Positions 16,940 to 25,920 are shown, counted from the stretch's first letter. The stretch is 64,000 nucleotides of DNA from Mycobacterium palustre (GCF_002101785.1 NZ_LQPJ01000021.1:62001-126000); one strand, 5' to 3'. The notes: generated from the sequence alone by a model not told the origin. A program made the numbers and translations.

Positions 16940-18238
16940 TCAGTCCCTGTTGCCGGTGAGCTCTTTGGCGTTGGCCGCGAAGTCCTGGAACGACGAACCC
17001 GACCGGGTTTCCTTGTGGTGGCTGAGCGCGCGGATGGAGACGTCGTGTCCCTCGGCGGCCTTGCGCAGCGCGCCGACGGTCGCCTGCTCCCGCGTGATGT
17101 GGGTGAACGGGTCGAACGAGTACCAGCGCATCGCGTTCTCGTACGTGATCTTCGTGATCTCGTCGTCGGGCACGTTGTTCAGGCTGAGGACGTCCCACAG
17201 CTCTTCGGGCGCTCCCGGCCACATCGAGTCGCTGTGCGGGTAGTCGGCTTCCCAGGCGATGTTGTCGATGCCGATCATGTTACGCAGCTGCACGCCCACC
17301 TTGTCGCTGATGAAGCATGTCAAAAAATGCTCACGGAAGACCTCGCTGGGCAACTTGCCGCCAAAGTTCTGGTGCGTCCACGTCGAATGCATCTCGAACG
17401 TGCGGTCGGCCCGCTCGAGAAAGTAGGGGATCCACCCGGTACCGCCCTCGGAGAGCGCGATCTTGAGGTCCGGGTACTCCTTGATCGGCCTGGACCACAG
17501 CAGATCCGCGGCCGCCTGAACGATGTTCATCGGCTGCAGCGTGATCATCACGTCCATCGGCGCGTCGGGCGCCGTGATCGCGAGCCGGCCGGAGGATCCG
17601 ATGTGCACGTTCATCACGGTGTTGGTGTCGCACAACGCTTCCCAGAGCGGGTTCCAGTATGGGTCGTGGAAACTGGGGTAGCCCATCGCGGCGGGGTTCT
17701 CGGTGAATGTGAGCGCGTGGACGCCCTTCTTCGAGACGCGCCGCACCTCGGCGGCGCAGGCCTCGGCGTCCCAGATCACCGGCAACGCCATCGGGATGAA
17801 CCGCGCGGGGTACGCGCCGCACCACTCGTCGATGTGCCAGTCGTTGTAGGCCTGCACCAAAGCCACCGAGAACTCGGGGTCCTCGGTGGCGAACAGGCGC
17901 CCGGCGAAGCCGGGGAACGAGGGAAAGCAAATCGAGGCCAGGATGCCGCCGGCGTTCATGTCCTTGATGCGCTCGTCGACGTTGTAGCAACCCGGTCGGA
18001 TCTCGTCGAGACCCTGCGGCTCCAGCCCGTACTCCTCTTTCGGCCGGCCGGCCACCGCGTTGAGCGCCACGTTGGGGATGACGGTGTCACGGAACTTCCA
18101 CATGTCCGAGCCGTCGGGGTTGTGCACCAGCCGGGGCGCGTCGTCGAGGTACTTCTTCGGCAGGTGGTCCTTGAACATGTCCGGCGGCTCGACGGTGTGG
18201 TCATCGACGCTGATCAGGATCATGTCTTCTTTGTTCAT
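16940..18238 (-). CDS. Amidohydrolase family protein
   Basis: 432 residues, amidohydrolase-2 type. SVDDHTVEPPDM near the N terminus, VHIGSSG (~218), LSEGGTGWIPYF (~275) and EADYPHSDSMWP (~335) give the expected His/Asp positions. It is first in a minus-strand operon with an acyl-CoA dehydrogenase and a thiolase. This is a common mycobacterial arrangement in which the amidohydrolase may act as a decarboxylase or hydrolase on a CoA or free-acid intermediate. Confidence 0.9.
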   Translation of the reverse strand: MNKEDMILISVDDHTVEPPDMFKDHLPKKYLDDAPRLVHNPDGSDMWKFRDTVIPNVALNAVAGRPKEEYGLEPQGLDEIRPGCYNVDERIKDMNAGGILASICFPSFPGFAGRLFATEDPEFSVALVQAYNDWHIDEWCGAYPARFIPMALPVIWDAEACAAEVRRVSKKGVHALTFTENPAAMGYPSFHDPYWNPLWEALCDTNTVMNVHIGSSGRLAITAPDAPMDVMITLQPMNIVQAAADLLWSRPIKEYPDLKIALSEGGTGWIPYFLERADRTFEMHSTWTHQNFGGKLPSEVFREHFLTCFISDKVGVQLRNMIGIDNIAWEADYPHSDSMWPGAPEELWDVLSLNNVPDDEITKITYENAMRWYSFDPFTHITREQATVGALRKAAEGHDVSIRALSHHKETRSGSSFQDFAANAKELTGNRD

Positions 18239-18590
18239 GGCCGTTCCCTCTCGTCGGATCCATCGGTCGCTGGCGTCAAGATCACTTTTGAAAACTATCT
18301 TCTCCCGAAGCGAGAATCAACATTCAGCGTAACCGTCCCCGCTAGCCGGCCGCCCAGTCCGGCGCCGCGACCGGGGCGTTTAACGGACGCAAAAGGCGTG
18401 GTTTCGCCGCCGCCGGAACGTCAACCGGGACCGGGCCGGCGCGGCCCGGCCCGCCACCGGATGACGTCGGCGTGCGCACGCTCCGGCATTGACCGCCAGG
18501 GCGAATCATGCAACTCTATTGGTTGGAAATGAGAATCTGATTCTCTTTCACCGAGAGGTGAGCGAACGGACGCCGAGAGGAGCTTACGGG
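18239..18590. other. Divergent intergenic region, 352 bases
   Basis: No gene is supported here. It separates the minus-strand amidohydrolase operon from the plus-strand Rieske oxygenase operon and must hold both promoters. It contains the perfect palindrome at 18531-18545 on the plus-strand side, and on the minus-strand side a TTCTC..GAGAA inverted repeat (18300-18316) followed by AT-rich sequence. The weak frames that cross it are high-GC shadows. Confidence 0.7.
18531..18545. promoter_or_regulatory. Perfect operator palindrome GAGAAT-ctg-ATTCTC
   Basis: A perfect 6+3+6 palindrome 45 bases before the ATG at 18591, at the head of the carboxymuconolactone-decarboxylase/Rieske oxygenase operon. 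It matches identical-form sites at 25850 and 61914. A TetR-type dimer site is inferred. Confidence 0.7.
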
Positions 18591-19121
18591 ATGCGCCTGC
18601 AGCCGCTGCCGGCCGACGAGTGGGACGAGTCGGTCGACCAGGCCCTGTCCGGCATGCTGCCCCCGGAACGGCGCAATCCCGAGGCCGCCGGCACGCTCAT
18701 GTCGACCCTCGCGCGCCACCCGAAGCTGGCGCGCGCGTTCTTGCGGTTCAGCGGGTACCTGCTGTACGGCTCGACCCTGCCGGCGCGCGTGCGCGAGCAG
18801 GCGATCCTGCGGGTCGCCCATCGGCGCAACTGCGCCTACGAGTGGTCACACCACGTGAAGATCGGGGCGCGGGCGGGACTGTCGGAGGCCGACGTCGCCG
18901 CCGCCCAAACCGGCGAGCCGGACGACGACTTCGACCGCGCCGTGTTCGCCGCCGTCGACGAGCTGGACGAAACGTCAGAGCTTTCCGACCGGACGTGGGC
19001 CGCCCTCGGCGAACGGCTTGACGAACGCCAGCGGATGGACCTGGTCTTCACCGTCGGCGGCTACATCGCACTCGCGATGGCCATCAACACTTTTGGCGTC
19101 GAGCTGGAAAACGAGAGGTAG
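18591..19121 (+). CDS. Carboxymuconolactone decarboxylase family protein
   Basis: 176 residues. The signature is VREQAILRVAHRRNCAYEWSHH, typical of the CMD/AhpD-like helical fold, with YEWSHHV carrying the conserved Glu/His; the AhpD CxxC pair is absent. The ATG at 18591 follows GAGGAG at 8 bases; an earlier in-frame GTG/ACG stretch overlaps the operator and is rejected. It is first in a seven-gene operon with the Rieske oxygenase. CMD proteins decarboxylate or isomerise ring-cleavage lactones, though many paralogs have unknown roles. Confidence 0.88.
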   Translation: MRLQPLPADEWDESVDQALSGMLPPERRNPEAAGTLMSTLARHPKLARAFLRFSGYLLYGSTLPARVREQAILRVAHRRNCAYEWSHHVKIGARAGLSEADVAAAQTGEPDDDFDRAVFAAVDELDETSELSDRTWAALGERLDERQRMDLVFTVGGYIALAMAINTFGVELENER

Positions 19122-19126
19122 GAACA

Positions 19127-20410
19127 TTGGCTCACTTCGCGAAGCCGGCCGCGGGAAGCTGGACGCAAAACTACCCCGAACTGGGGACCGCGCCGGTCGA
19201 CTACACCGATTCGATCGATCCTGCGTTCTTCGAGGCCGAGCGCGAGGCAATCTTCAAGAAGACCTGGCTCAACGTGGGCCGGGTCGAGCGCCTACCCCGC
19301 ACCGGAAGCTACTTCACCAAGGAACTGCCGTCGGCGGGCCCCGGCACGTCGGTGATCATCGTCAAGACCAAGGACGGGTCGGTCAAGGCGTTCCACAACA
19401 TCTGCCGCCACCGCGGAAACAAGCTGGTGTGGAACAACTTTCCGCATCAGGAGACCTCGGGCACGTGCCGGCAGTTCACCTGCAAGTACCACGCGTGGCG
19501 CTACAACCTCGACGGCGAGTTGACATTCATCCAGCAGGAAGGTGAGTTCTTCGACGTCGACAAAAGCCAGTACGGCCTGGCGCCGGTGCGCTGCGAGCTG
19601 TGGGAAGGCTTTATCTTCGTCAACTTTGACGACAACGCGGCGCCGCTCACCGACTACCTTGGGCCGCTGGCCAAGAGCATCGAGGGCTACCCGTTCGGCG
19701 CGATGACCGAGACCTACTCCTACCGGGCCGAGATCGGCAGCAACTGGAAGCTGTTCATCGACGCGTTCGTCGAGTTCTATCACGCGCCGATCCTGCACCA
19801 GGGGCAGTACACCAAGGAGGAGGCCGCCAAGATCCAGAAGTACGGCTACGAGGCGCTGCACTACGAACTGGCCGGCCCGCACAACCTGCAGTCGACCTGG
19901 GGCGGTCAGGCGCCGCCCGCGGACATGTCGATGGTCAAGCCGATGGACCAGGTGTTGCGCAGCGGGTTGTTCGGTCCGTGGGACAAGCCGGAGATCATCG
20001 AGAACCTCGAGCTGCCACCGGGTGTCAACGTGACGAGGGCCCCGCAGTGGGGCATCGACTCGTGGCTGTTCTACCCGAACTTCATGTTGTTGATCTGGGA
20101 GCCGGGCTGGTTCCTGACCTACCACTACTGGCCGACGGCCGTGGACAAGCACATCTTCGAGTGCACGCTGCATTTCGTCCCGCCGAGAAACGCGCGGGAG
20201 CGGTTGGCCCAGGAGTTGGCCGCGGTGACGTTCAAGGAATACGCGCTTCAGGACGCCAACACGCTCGAGGCGACCCAGACCATGATCGGCACCCGGGCGG
20301 TCAAGGAGTTCCTGCTGTGCGATCAGGAGGTCCTCATCCGTCACCTGCACAAGACGACCGCCGACTACGTGAAGGAGTACCAGAACAATGGCCACGTCGC
20401 TGCCCGCTGA
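19127..20410 (+). CDS. Rieske ring-hydroxylating oxygenase alpha subunit
   Basis: 427 residues. Rieske ligands: CRHRGN (~92-97) and CKYHAWRY (~118-125). Mononuclear iron ligands: FVEFYHAPILH (two His near 217-222) and an acidic residue around LQDANTLE (~385). It starts at TTG, 5 bases after the CMD stop. It should hydroxylate an aromatic or cyclic substrate with O2, taking electrons from a ferredoxin/reductase that is not adjacent; the NuoF-like/ferredoxin pair at 3542-5145 or the [2Fe-2S] protein at 61964 are candidates. A 23-base overlap couples it to the next small gene. Confidence 0.94.
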   Translation: MAHFAKPAAGSWTQNYPELGTAPVDYTDSIDPAFFEAEREAIFKKTWLNVGRVERLPRTGSYFTKELPSAGPGTSVIIVKTKDGSVKAFHNICRHRGNKLVWNNFPHQETSGTCRQFTCKYHAWRYNLDGELTFIQQEGEFFDVDKSQYGLAPVRCELWEGFIFVNFDDNAAPLTDYLGPLAKSIEGYPFGAMTETYSYRAEIGSNWKLFIDAFVEFYHAPILHQGQYTKEEAAKIQKYGYEALHYELAGPHNLQSTWGGQAPPADMSMVKPMDQVLRSGLFGPWDKPEIIENLELPPGVNVTRAPQWGIDSWLFYPNFMLLIWEPGWFLTYHYWPTAVDKHIFECTLHFVPPRNARERLAQELAAVTFKEYALQDANTLEATQTMIGTRAVKEFLLCDQEVLIRHLHKTTADYVKEYQNNGHVAAR

Positions 20411-20717
20411 ATTTGCCGACCTGGAGCCATATCTGGAGTGGGACCTCGCCACCGAGCCCGAGCGCTACGCCAAGCGCCTGGCCTCGACGATGATCGAGAT
20501 GCAGGAGTTCTACGACGCCGCGTTCCCCCGTCTGAACGACGTCATCGCCTACTGCGACAAGTTCCCGCTGGACGACCTGCCCGACGATGCGCGTACCCTC
20601 ATGCACCTGATGCAGTCGCTGGTCATGGTGTCGTTTCCCGTTGAGGCCTGGAAGCAGCCCCGGGTGCCCGACAGCGGGGCGGCGTGGGTGGAACTGATCC
20701 GCGAGCCGGTGATCTAA
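20388..20717 (+). CDS. Conserved hypothetical protein coupled to Rieske oxygenase
   Basis: 109 residues, not recognised. The ATG lies 23 bases inside the end of the oxygenase gene, so translation is coupled. The protein is acidic and helical (LEPYLEWDLATEPERYAKRLA, LPDDARTLMHLMQSL), with one Cys and no cofactor motif. Position and size suggest an accessory or beta-like subunit of the Rieske oxygenase, but it does not look like the usual NTF2-type beta subunit. Confidence 0.75.
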   Translation: MATSLPAEFADLEPYLEWDLATEPERYAKRLASTMIEMQEFYDAAFPRLNDVIAYCDKFPLDDLPDDARTLMHLMQSLVMVSFPVEAWKQPRVPDSGAAWVELIREPVI

Positions 20718-20720
20718 ACG

Positions 20721-21935
20721 GTGCTGACGCTCAAGGCCGCCGGGCTGCTCGACGTCGACGCCGGTGAGATCCGCCGGCCCGGCGTCCTGCACATCGACGG
20801 TGACCGGATCGTCGAAGTGGGCGGTGACATCCAGGGCGAGCTGATCGACCTCGGCGAGGCGATCCTGTTGCCGGGCCTGATGGACATGGAGGTCAATTTG
20901 CTCATGGGCGGGCGCGGGGAGAAACCCGGCCTGTCCCAGGTCCAGGACGACCCGCCGACGCGGGTGCTGCGCGCGGTCGGCAATGCCCGCCGCACGCTGC
21001 GCGCCGGGTTCACCACGGTGCGAAACCTGGGGCTGTTCGTCAAGACCGGTGGCTACCTGCTGGACGTCGCGCTCGGCAAGGCCATCGACGCGGGCTGGAT
21101 CGAGGGCCCGCGGGTGGTGCCGGCCGGTCACGCCATCACACCCACCGGCGGCCATCTGGATCCGACGATGTTCGCCGCTTTCGCGCCGCACGTGCTGGAC
21201 CTGACGGTCGAGGAGGGCATCGCCAACGGGATCGACGAGATCCGCCGGGCGGTGCGATACCAGATCAAGCACGGCGCCGAGCTGATCAAGGTCTGCTGCT
21301 CGGGTGGCGTGATGTCGCTGACGGGACCGCCTGGGGCGCAACACTATTCGGACGACGAGCTGCGGGCGATCGTCGACGAGGCACATCGGCGGGGGCTGCG
21401 CGTCGCCGCGCACACGCACGGGGCCGACGCGGTCAAGCACGCCGTCGCGGCCGGCATCGACTGCATCGAGCACGGCTTCCTCGTCGACGACGACGCGATC
21501 GCGATGATGGTCGAGCACGGCACGTTTCTGGTTTCCACCCGGCGCCTGGCCGAGGGCATGGACGTGTCGCACGCCCCGCCCGAACTCCAGGCCAAGGCCG
21601 CCGAGATGTTCCCCAAGTCGCGCGCCTCGATCCTGGCCGCGCACAAAGCCGGCGTGAAGATCGCGGTGGGCACCGACGCTCCCGCAATCCCGCACGGCCG
21701 CAACGCCGATGAACTGGTCACCCTGGTCGAATGGGGCCTGCCCCCGCTGGCGGTGCTGCGGGCGGCCACCGTGACCGCCGCCGAGCTGATCAACGCGGGC
21801 GACCGCGGTCGACTCGCGCCGGGCCAGCTCGCCGACATCATCGCGGTGCCGGGAAACCCCTTGCAAGACATCACCGTTACTCGCAACGTCAGCTTTGTCA
21901 TGAAAGGCGGCAGGGTCTATGCCAACCAGAACTGA
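20721..21935 (+). CDS. Amidohydrolase (imidazolonepropionase/prolidase-like), altered metal site
   Basis: 404 residues of the COG1228-type amidohydrolases. The N-terminal beta-sandwich leads to PGLMDMEVNLLMGG (~50), where family members normally have a D-x-H-x-H metal motif; both His are missing (Glu and Asn). Later ligands are present: ELIKVCCSGGV (Lys), AAHTHGADAV (His ~235), IEHGF (His ~252) and GTDAPAIPHG (Asp ~318). The metal centre must therefore be reduced or different. It starts at GTG 3 bases after the preceding gene. Confidence 0.86.
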   Translation: MLTLKAAGLLDVDAGEIRRPGVLHIDGDRIVEVGGDIQGELIDLGEAILLPGLMDMEVNLLMGGRGEKPGLSQVQDDPPTRVLRAVGNARRTLRAGFTTVRNLGLFVKTGGYLLDVALGKAIDAGWIEGPRVVPAGHAITPTGGHLDPTMFAAFAPHVLDLTVEEGIANGIDEIRRAVRYQIKHGAELIKVCCSGGVMSLTGPPGAQHYSDDELRAIVDEAHRRGLRVAAHTHGADAVKHAVAAGIDCIEHGFLVDDDAIAMMVEHGTFLVSTRRLAEGMDVSHAPPELQAKAAEMFPKSRASILAAHKAGVKIAVGTDAPAIPHGRNADELVTLVEWGLPPLAVLRAATVTAAELINAGDRGRLAPGQLADIIAVPGNPLQDITVTRNVSFVMKGGRVYANQN

Positions 21936-22338
21936 TGACCTGGTCGAGATCCAGCAACTGCTGGCCCGTTACGCGGTCACCATCACCCAGGAAGACATCG
22001 ACGGCCTGATCGCCGTGTTCACGCCCGACGGCACCTACAGCGCCTTCGGCGACACCTACCGCCTGGACCGGTTCCCGGAGCTGGTGGCCGCCGCACCAAA
22101 GGGCTTGTTCCTCACCGGAACGGCGGTGGTCGACCTCGACGGGGACTCGGCGAGCGGCACCCAGCCGCTGTGCTTCATCGACCACGCCACCCACGACATG
22201 CGCATCGGCTACTACCGCGACACCTACGCCCGCACCGCCGATGGCTGGCGGCTGAAAACCCGCGCCATGACCTTCATCCGGCGCAGCGGCGCGCACGACT
22301 CAGGGCGCCCGCACGCCGTGGGCCGCCCCGCGCCGTGA
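21919..22338 (+). CDS. SnoaL-like / NTF2-fold protein
   Basis: 139 residues with the NTF2/SnoaL pattern: EIQQLLARYAVTITQEDIDGLIAVFTPDGTY at the N terminus and RIGYYRDTYARTADGWRLKTR near the C terminus. The fold is used by ring-hydroxylating oxygenase beta subunits, ketosteroid isomerases and polyketide cyclases. It overlaps the amidohydrolase end by 17 bases and the next gene by GTGA. It could act as an isomerase or dehydratase in the same pathway. Confidence 0.82.
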   Translation: MPTRTDDLVEIQQLLARYAVTITQEDIDGLIAVFTPDGTYSAFGDTYRLDRFPELVAAAPKGLFLTGTAVVDLDGDSASGTQPLCFIDHATHDMRIGYYRDTYARTADGWRLKTRAMTFIRRSGAHDSGRPHAVGRPAP

Positions 22339-23423
22339 ATGTCGAAAAGTTCCGAGCCGACCTGCGTTCCTGGCTCGACGACAACGACCTGACTCCCGGG
22401 CCGGAGCATTCCCTGCAGGCCCAGATGCGCCAGCTCGCCCGGGTGCACCGGGCCCTCTACGACGCCGGCTGGATGCGGTACGGCTGGCCGGTCGAGGTCG
22501 GCGGGTTGGGCGGTCCCGCGCTGCTGCGCGCGATCGTCGGCGAGGAGGTGGTGGGCCGTCGGCTCGCCGAGCCGGGCCCCTACTCGATGGCCGAAGTGCT
22601 CGCGCCCACGATGATCGAATACGCACCGGCCGAACTCGCGGCGGAAATGGTGCCGCGGCTGCTCAGCGGCGAAGAGCAATGGTGCCAAGGCTTTTCCGAA
22701 CCGGGCTCCGGCAGCGACTTGGCCTCGCTGTCCACCCGCGCGACACCCGACGGGGACAACTGGATCGTCAACGGGCAGAAGGTCTGGACCAGCTTCGCGC
22801 AGTTTTCGACCCGATGCATCCTGCTCACCCGGACCGCCCCGGGCCACGACGGCATCACCGCGTTCTTCGTCGATCTGGACTCCCCGGGGATCACCATTCG
22901 GCCGCTGCGCACCATGCACGGGGTCGACGAGTTCTGCGAGGTCTACTACGACGACGTCGTGATCCCGTCGAGCCGGATGCTCGGCCGGCCCGGCGACGGC
23001 TGGCGGCTGGCGATGGACCTGCTGCCCTACGAACGCTCAACCTGCTTCTGGCAGCGGATCGCCTACCTGTATTCGCGGTTCGACTCGCTGATCGAGGAGG
23101 CGAAGGACCCCGACGAATACGAGCTGGGTTCGGCCTATCTGGCCCTGCACACGCTGCGCTGTCGATCCCGCCGCACCCAGCACCGGCTGCGCGACGGCGC
23201 CCGGCTGGGCCCCGACACCTCGGTGGACAAGGTGCTGCTCGCCACCGCCGAGCAACGCCTGTACGACACCGTCCGCGACCTGCTGCCAGGGACGGTCGAG
23301 CTGGACGACACCCCGTGGCGATCGGAGTACCTGTACTCGCGCGCGGCGACCATTTACGGCGGCACCGCCGAGATCCAGCGCAACATCATCGCCCGCCGGC
23401 TGCTCGACCTCGGGAAGGAGTGA
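22335..23423 (+). CDS. Acyl-CoA dehydrogenase, first subunit of a pair
   Basis: 362 residues from the GTG that overlaps the previous stop (GTGA). Features: YGWPVEVGGLGG (~45), WCQGFSEPGSGSDLASL (~115), WIVNGQKVWTS (~140) and the C-terminal YGGTAEIQRNIIARRLL. A shorter FadE-like protein follows after 3 bases. In mycobacterial steroid catabolism such adjacent FadE pairs form alpha2beta2 dehydrogenases acting on bulky side chains (FadE28-29, FadE26-27). I infer the same here. Confidence 0.92.
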   Translation: MNVEKFRADLRSWLDDNDLTPGPEHSLQAQMRQLARVHRALYDAGWMRYGWPVEVGGLGGPALLRAIVGEEVVGRRLAEPGPYSMAEVLAPTMIEYAPAELAAEMVPRLLSGEEQWCQGFSEPGSGSDLASLSTRATPDGDNWIVNGQKVWTSFAQFSTRCILLTRTAPGHDGITAFFVDLDSPGITIRPLRTMHGVDEFCEVYYDDVVIPSSRMLGRPGDGWRLAMDLLPYERSTCFWQRIAYLYSRFDSLIEEAKDPDEYELGSAYLALHTLRCRSRRTQHRLRDGARLGPDTSVDKVLLATAEQRLYDTVRDLLPGTVELDDTPWRSEYLYSRAATIYGGTAEIQRNIIARRLLDLGKE

Positions 23424-23426
23424 ATC

Positions 23427-24245
23427 GTGGACCCCTCGACGGACCCCGAATCGCTGCGCCTGCTGGCCGATTCGATGCGCACAACCATGGTCGCGGCCTC
23501 GGGCGCCAAGCTCGACGCGGCATTGATCGACCTGGGCTGGCTCGACATGCTCGACGAAATACCAGACGCCGCAATCCCTTTGGTGTTCGGCCTGCTGGGC
23601 GAGACCGGGGCGCACGCGCCGGCGCTCAACGACGTCATGCTGCGCGCCGCCGGCGCCGCGCCCGGCGGCACCCTGCCGCTGCCGTTCGCGGGTGGCGCGT
23701 GGGTGGTGTGGGAGCGCGGCGACACCCCGGGCTCCGCCCTCGACGAGCTGCCCTTGGCCCGCTGGGCGCAAGGCGGTTCGCTCTCGCCGGCCGCGCTGGC
23801 CGCCGGGCGGGTGGCAGTGTCCTGGTGGCTGGTCGGCACCGGGCGGGCCATGCTGTCGCTGGCGCGTCAGCACGCGGTCGACCGGGTCCAATTCGGCCGC
23901 CACGTCAGCTCGTTCCAGGCGATCCGGCACCGGCTGGCCGAGACGCTCGTCGCTATCGAGGGAGCCGAAGCGGCGCTGGACGCCGCCGGCGCGCAATCCG
24001 ACGACCCCGACGGCCTGGCCGCCCTGCTGGCCAAGGCCGCGGCGGGACAGGCGGCGCTGACCGCCGCGCGGCACTGCCAGCAGGTGCTGGGCGGCATCGG
24101 CTTTACCGCCGAGCACCGCCTGCATCACCTCGTCAAGCGGTCGTTGGTCCTCGACGGCCTGCTCGGCAGCGCCCGGGAACTGACCCGCGAGGCCGGAGCG
24201 GTGTTGCGCGCCAAGGGATTCGCACCGCGGCTGGCCCAGCTCTGA
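23427..24245 (+). CDS. Acyl-CoA dehydrogenase, second (short) subunit
   Basis: 272 residues, well short of a ~390-residue FadE. The N-terminal helices and middle are reduced, while the C-terminal helical domain is kept (ARQHAVDRVQFGRHVSSFQAIRH near 150; HCQQVLGGIGFTAEHRLHH near 210). The catalytic-Glu position is not obvious. It starts at GTG 3 bases after its partner. A heteromer with the preceding gene is likely. It is the last gene of the 18591-24245 operon. Confidence 0.88.
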   Translation: MDPSTDPESLRLLADSMRTTMVAASGAKLDAALIDLGWLDMLDEIPDAAIPLVFGLLGETGAHAPALNDVMLRAAGAAPGGTLPLPFAGGAWVVWERGDTPGSALDELPLARWAQGGSLSPAALAAGRVAVSWWLVGTGRAMLSLARQHAVDRVQFGRHVSSFQAIRHRLAETLVAIEGAEAALDAAGAQSDDPDGLAALLAKAAAGQAALTAARHCQQVLGGIGFTAEHRLHHLVKRSLVLDGLLGSARELTREAGAVLRAKGFAPRLAQL

Positions 24246-24271
24246 CGACGCCGCGGTGGCCGGGCGCCGCG

Positions 24272-24298
24272 CGCGGGGACTCCGCCGCGGGCCCCGCG
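24272..24298 (+). terminator. GC stem-loop after acyl-CoA dehydrogenase operon
   Basis: Arms CGCGGGG and CCCCGCG, 7 bases with a 13-base loop, 27 bases after the operon's last stop. There is no T run, so it is at best a weak or factor-assisted terminator, as is usual in mycobacteria. Confidence 0.3.
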
Positions 24299-24331
24299 TA
24301 GACTCGTCTGGTCTTCGAAGGATAGGACCCG

Positions 24332-24595
24332 ATGAGCCACCCCGACGCACCCCGCAACGAGGTCGGCGTCGCCTCGCTGTTGGTGGGACTGGTCGCCCTC
24401 GGCACGTGTTGGCTATTGATCGGGGTCCCGTTCGGGATCGCGGCGGTGATCACCGGCGACGTCGGCCGCCGGAGAGTGCAGCGGGGCGAGGCGGACAATC
24501 CCCGAATCGCGCTGGCGGGCATGGCGTTAGGCGCGACGTCGATCGCCGCGGGCCTGGCGGCGATCGCCTACTACGCCTGGTTGGACGCCCGCTAG
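24332..24595 (+). CDS. Small DUF4190-like membrane protein
   Basis: 87 residues with two hydrophobic segments, VASLLVGLVALGTCWLLIGV (~12-31) and AGMALGATSIAAGLAAIAYY (~62-81), joined by a polar loop GDVGRRRVQRGEADNPR. The length and pattern fit DUF4190-type proteins. GAAGGA precedes the ATG. Its end overlaps the converging acyl-CoA dehydrogenase by 4 bases. Function unknown. Confidence 0.75.
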   Translation: MSHPDAPRNEVGVASLLVGLVALGTCWLLIGVPFGIAAVITGDVGRRRVQRGEADNPRIALAGMALGATSIAAGLAAIAYYAWLDAR

Positions 24596-25767
24596 TTGCG
24601 CGGCAGGCCCAACACCCGCTCGGCGATGATGTTTCGCTGGATTTCGGACGTGCCGCCGGCGATCGTCGCGGCGAAGGTCCGCGCGTATCGGTCGAACCAG
24701 CTCCGGTAGTGGCTGTCCAGATCGAACGGCGCGACCGGGGCGCTGACCGCGCGGGCCACCAAACCGTCGGCGCCCGCGGCGTTCAGCGCGTCCTCGGAAG
24801 CGCGCTGCAGGGCCTCCGAACCTAGGAGCTTGAGCACCGATTGGGCGGGGACGTCCTCCTCGCCGCGAGCCGCGCGCGCCAGGGCGGCCGACCCCAGCAG
24901 CCGCAGCGCTTGGGCGTCCATCACCAAAGTGGCGTAGCGATCCCGCTCGAGCGTTCCCGACGGCTCGAAATCGGCGGTCAGCGCGTGCAACAGGTCGACG
25001 TACCCCGTCCACAACATGATGCGCTCGTGCCCGAGCGAACCGGTCGCCACCCGCCAGCCCCCGTTGAGCTGACCGACCAGATTCTCGGCGGGCACCCGGG
25101 CGTCGGTGAAGAACACCTCGTTGAAGTCGACGTCGTCGCTGCCGCACATCGACGCGAACGGGCGGCACACCACGCCGGGTGTGTCGGTCGGGATCAGTAA
25201 TGCGCTGATGCCCTTGTGTTTTGGCTTCTCGGGGTCGGTGCGCACGAACGCCAACAACACGTCGGCGTCGTGGGCGCCCGAGGTCCACACCTTCTGCCCG
25301 TTGACGACGAAGTGGTCGCCGTCGAGCACCGCCCGCGTTTTCAGCGAAGCCAAGTCCGAGCCCGCGCCGGGCTCGCTCATCCCTAGTGACGCGGTGATCT
25401 CGGCGCGCAGGATCGGCACCGCCCACCGCCGTTTTTGCTCGGGGGTTCCGAACGCCAGCAGCGACGCCGCGACGATGCCCACCCCCTGCGGGTTGAAGCT
25501 TTGGCAGATCCGCCGGCGCCCCAACTCCTCCAGATACACGTATTGCTGCAGCAGCGTGGCGTTGCGCCCACCGAACTCGGGCGGGTTGCCGGGCAGCAGC
25601 CAGCCGTGGTCGAACAGCAGCCGCTGCCAGCGACGCGCCCATTCCGGGACGTGCGAGCTGGACCGCGGCCGCTCCCCCGCCGCCGCGTCGGGCGGCAAAT
25701 GCTCGTCGAGAAACGCTACGAATTCGGCGCGGAACGCCTCGACGTCGCGGTCAAAGGTCAGCTGCAC
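24592..25767 (-). CDS. Acyl-CoA dehydrogenase
   Basis: 391 residues, full length. Seen: PPEFGGRNATLLQQ (~63), LGMSEPGAGSDLASLKTR (~130), FVVNGQKVWTSGAHD (~150), and C-terminal IAGGTSEIQRNIIAERVLGLP. It is monocistronic and divergent from the TetR gene at 25921, with a perfect shared palindrome (25850-25864) between them. That makes it a likely direct target of the TetR protein. Confidence 0.93.
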   Translation of the reverse strand: MQLTFDRDVEAFRAEFVAFLDEHLPPDAAAGERPRSSSHVPEWARRWQRLLFDHGWLLPGNPPEFGGRNATLLQQYVYLEELGRRRICQSFNPQGVGIVAASLLAFGTPEQKRRWAVPILRAEITASLGMSEPGAGSDLASLKTRAVLDGDHFVVNGQKVWTSGAHDADVLLAFVRTDPEKPKHKGISALLIPTDTPGVVCRPFASMCGSDDVDFNEVFFTDARVPAENLVGQLNGGWRVATGSLGHERIMLWTGYVDLLHALTADFEPSGTLERDRYATLVMDAQALRLLGSAALARAARGEEDVPAQSVLKLLGSEALQRASEDALNAAGADGLVARAVSAPVAPFDLDSHYRSWFDRYARTFAATIAGGTSEIQRNIIAERVLGLPRN

Positions 25768-25849
25768 AGCACTCCCTGCCGGGTGGTTTGCGGATTCTCG
25801 GTTGCGGCGCGATTCGCTCTTGCGATTAAACTTCCAAACACATGTCTAA

Positions 25850-25864
25850 GAGAATAGTATTCTC
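25850..25864. promoter_or_regulatory. Perfect operator palindrome GAGAAT-agt-ATTCTC
   Basis: A perfect 15-bp palindrome between the divergent acyl-CoA dehydrogenase and TetR genes, 56 bases before the TetR ATG. The same 15 bases occur at 61914-61928. Being next to a TetR gene, this is the best guide to the regulator of the whole set. A second GAGA..TCTC half-repeat follows at about 25869-25886. Confidence 0.72.
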
Positions 25865-25920
25865 GTCGTGAGAAAGTTACAATCTCAAAAACAGCTTCCG
25901 TGAGGGGGTCGAGCGCAGCG

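Noticed and set aside
18300-18316. TTCTC..GAGAA repeat before the amidohydrolase at 18238 as a ninth member of the shared operator
   Set aside because: The arms are in the opposite order and the spacing is 7, so it does not fit GAGAAY-N3-RTTCTC; left out of the site list.
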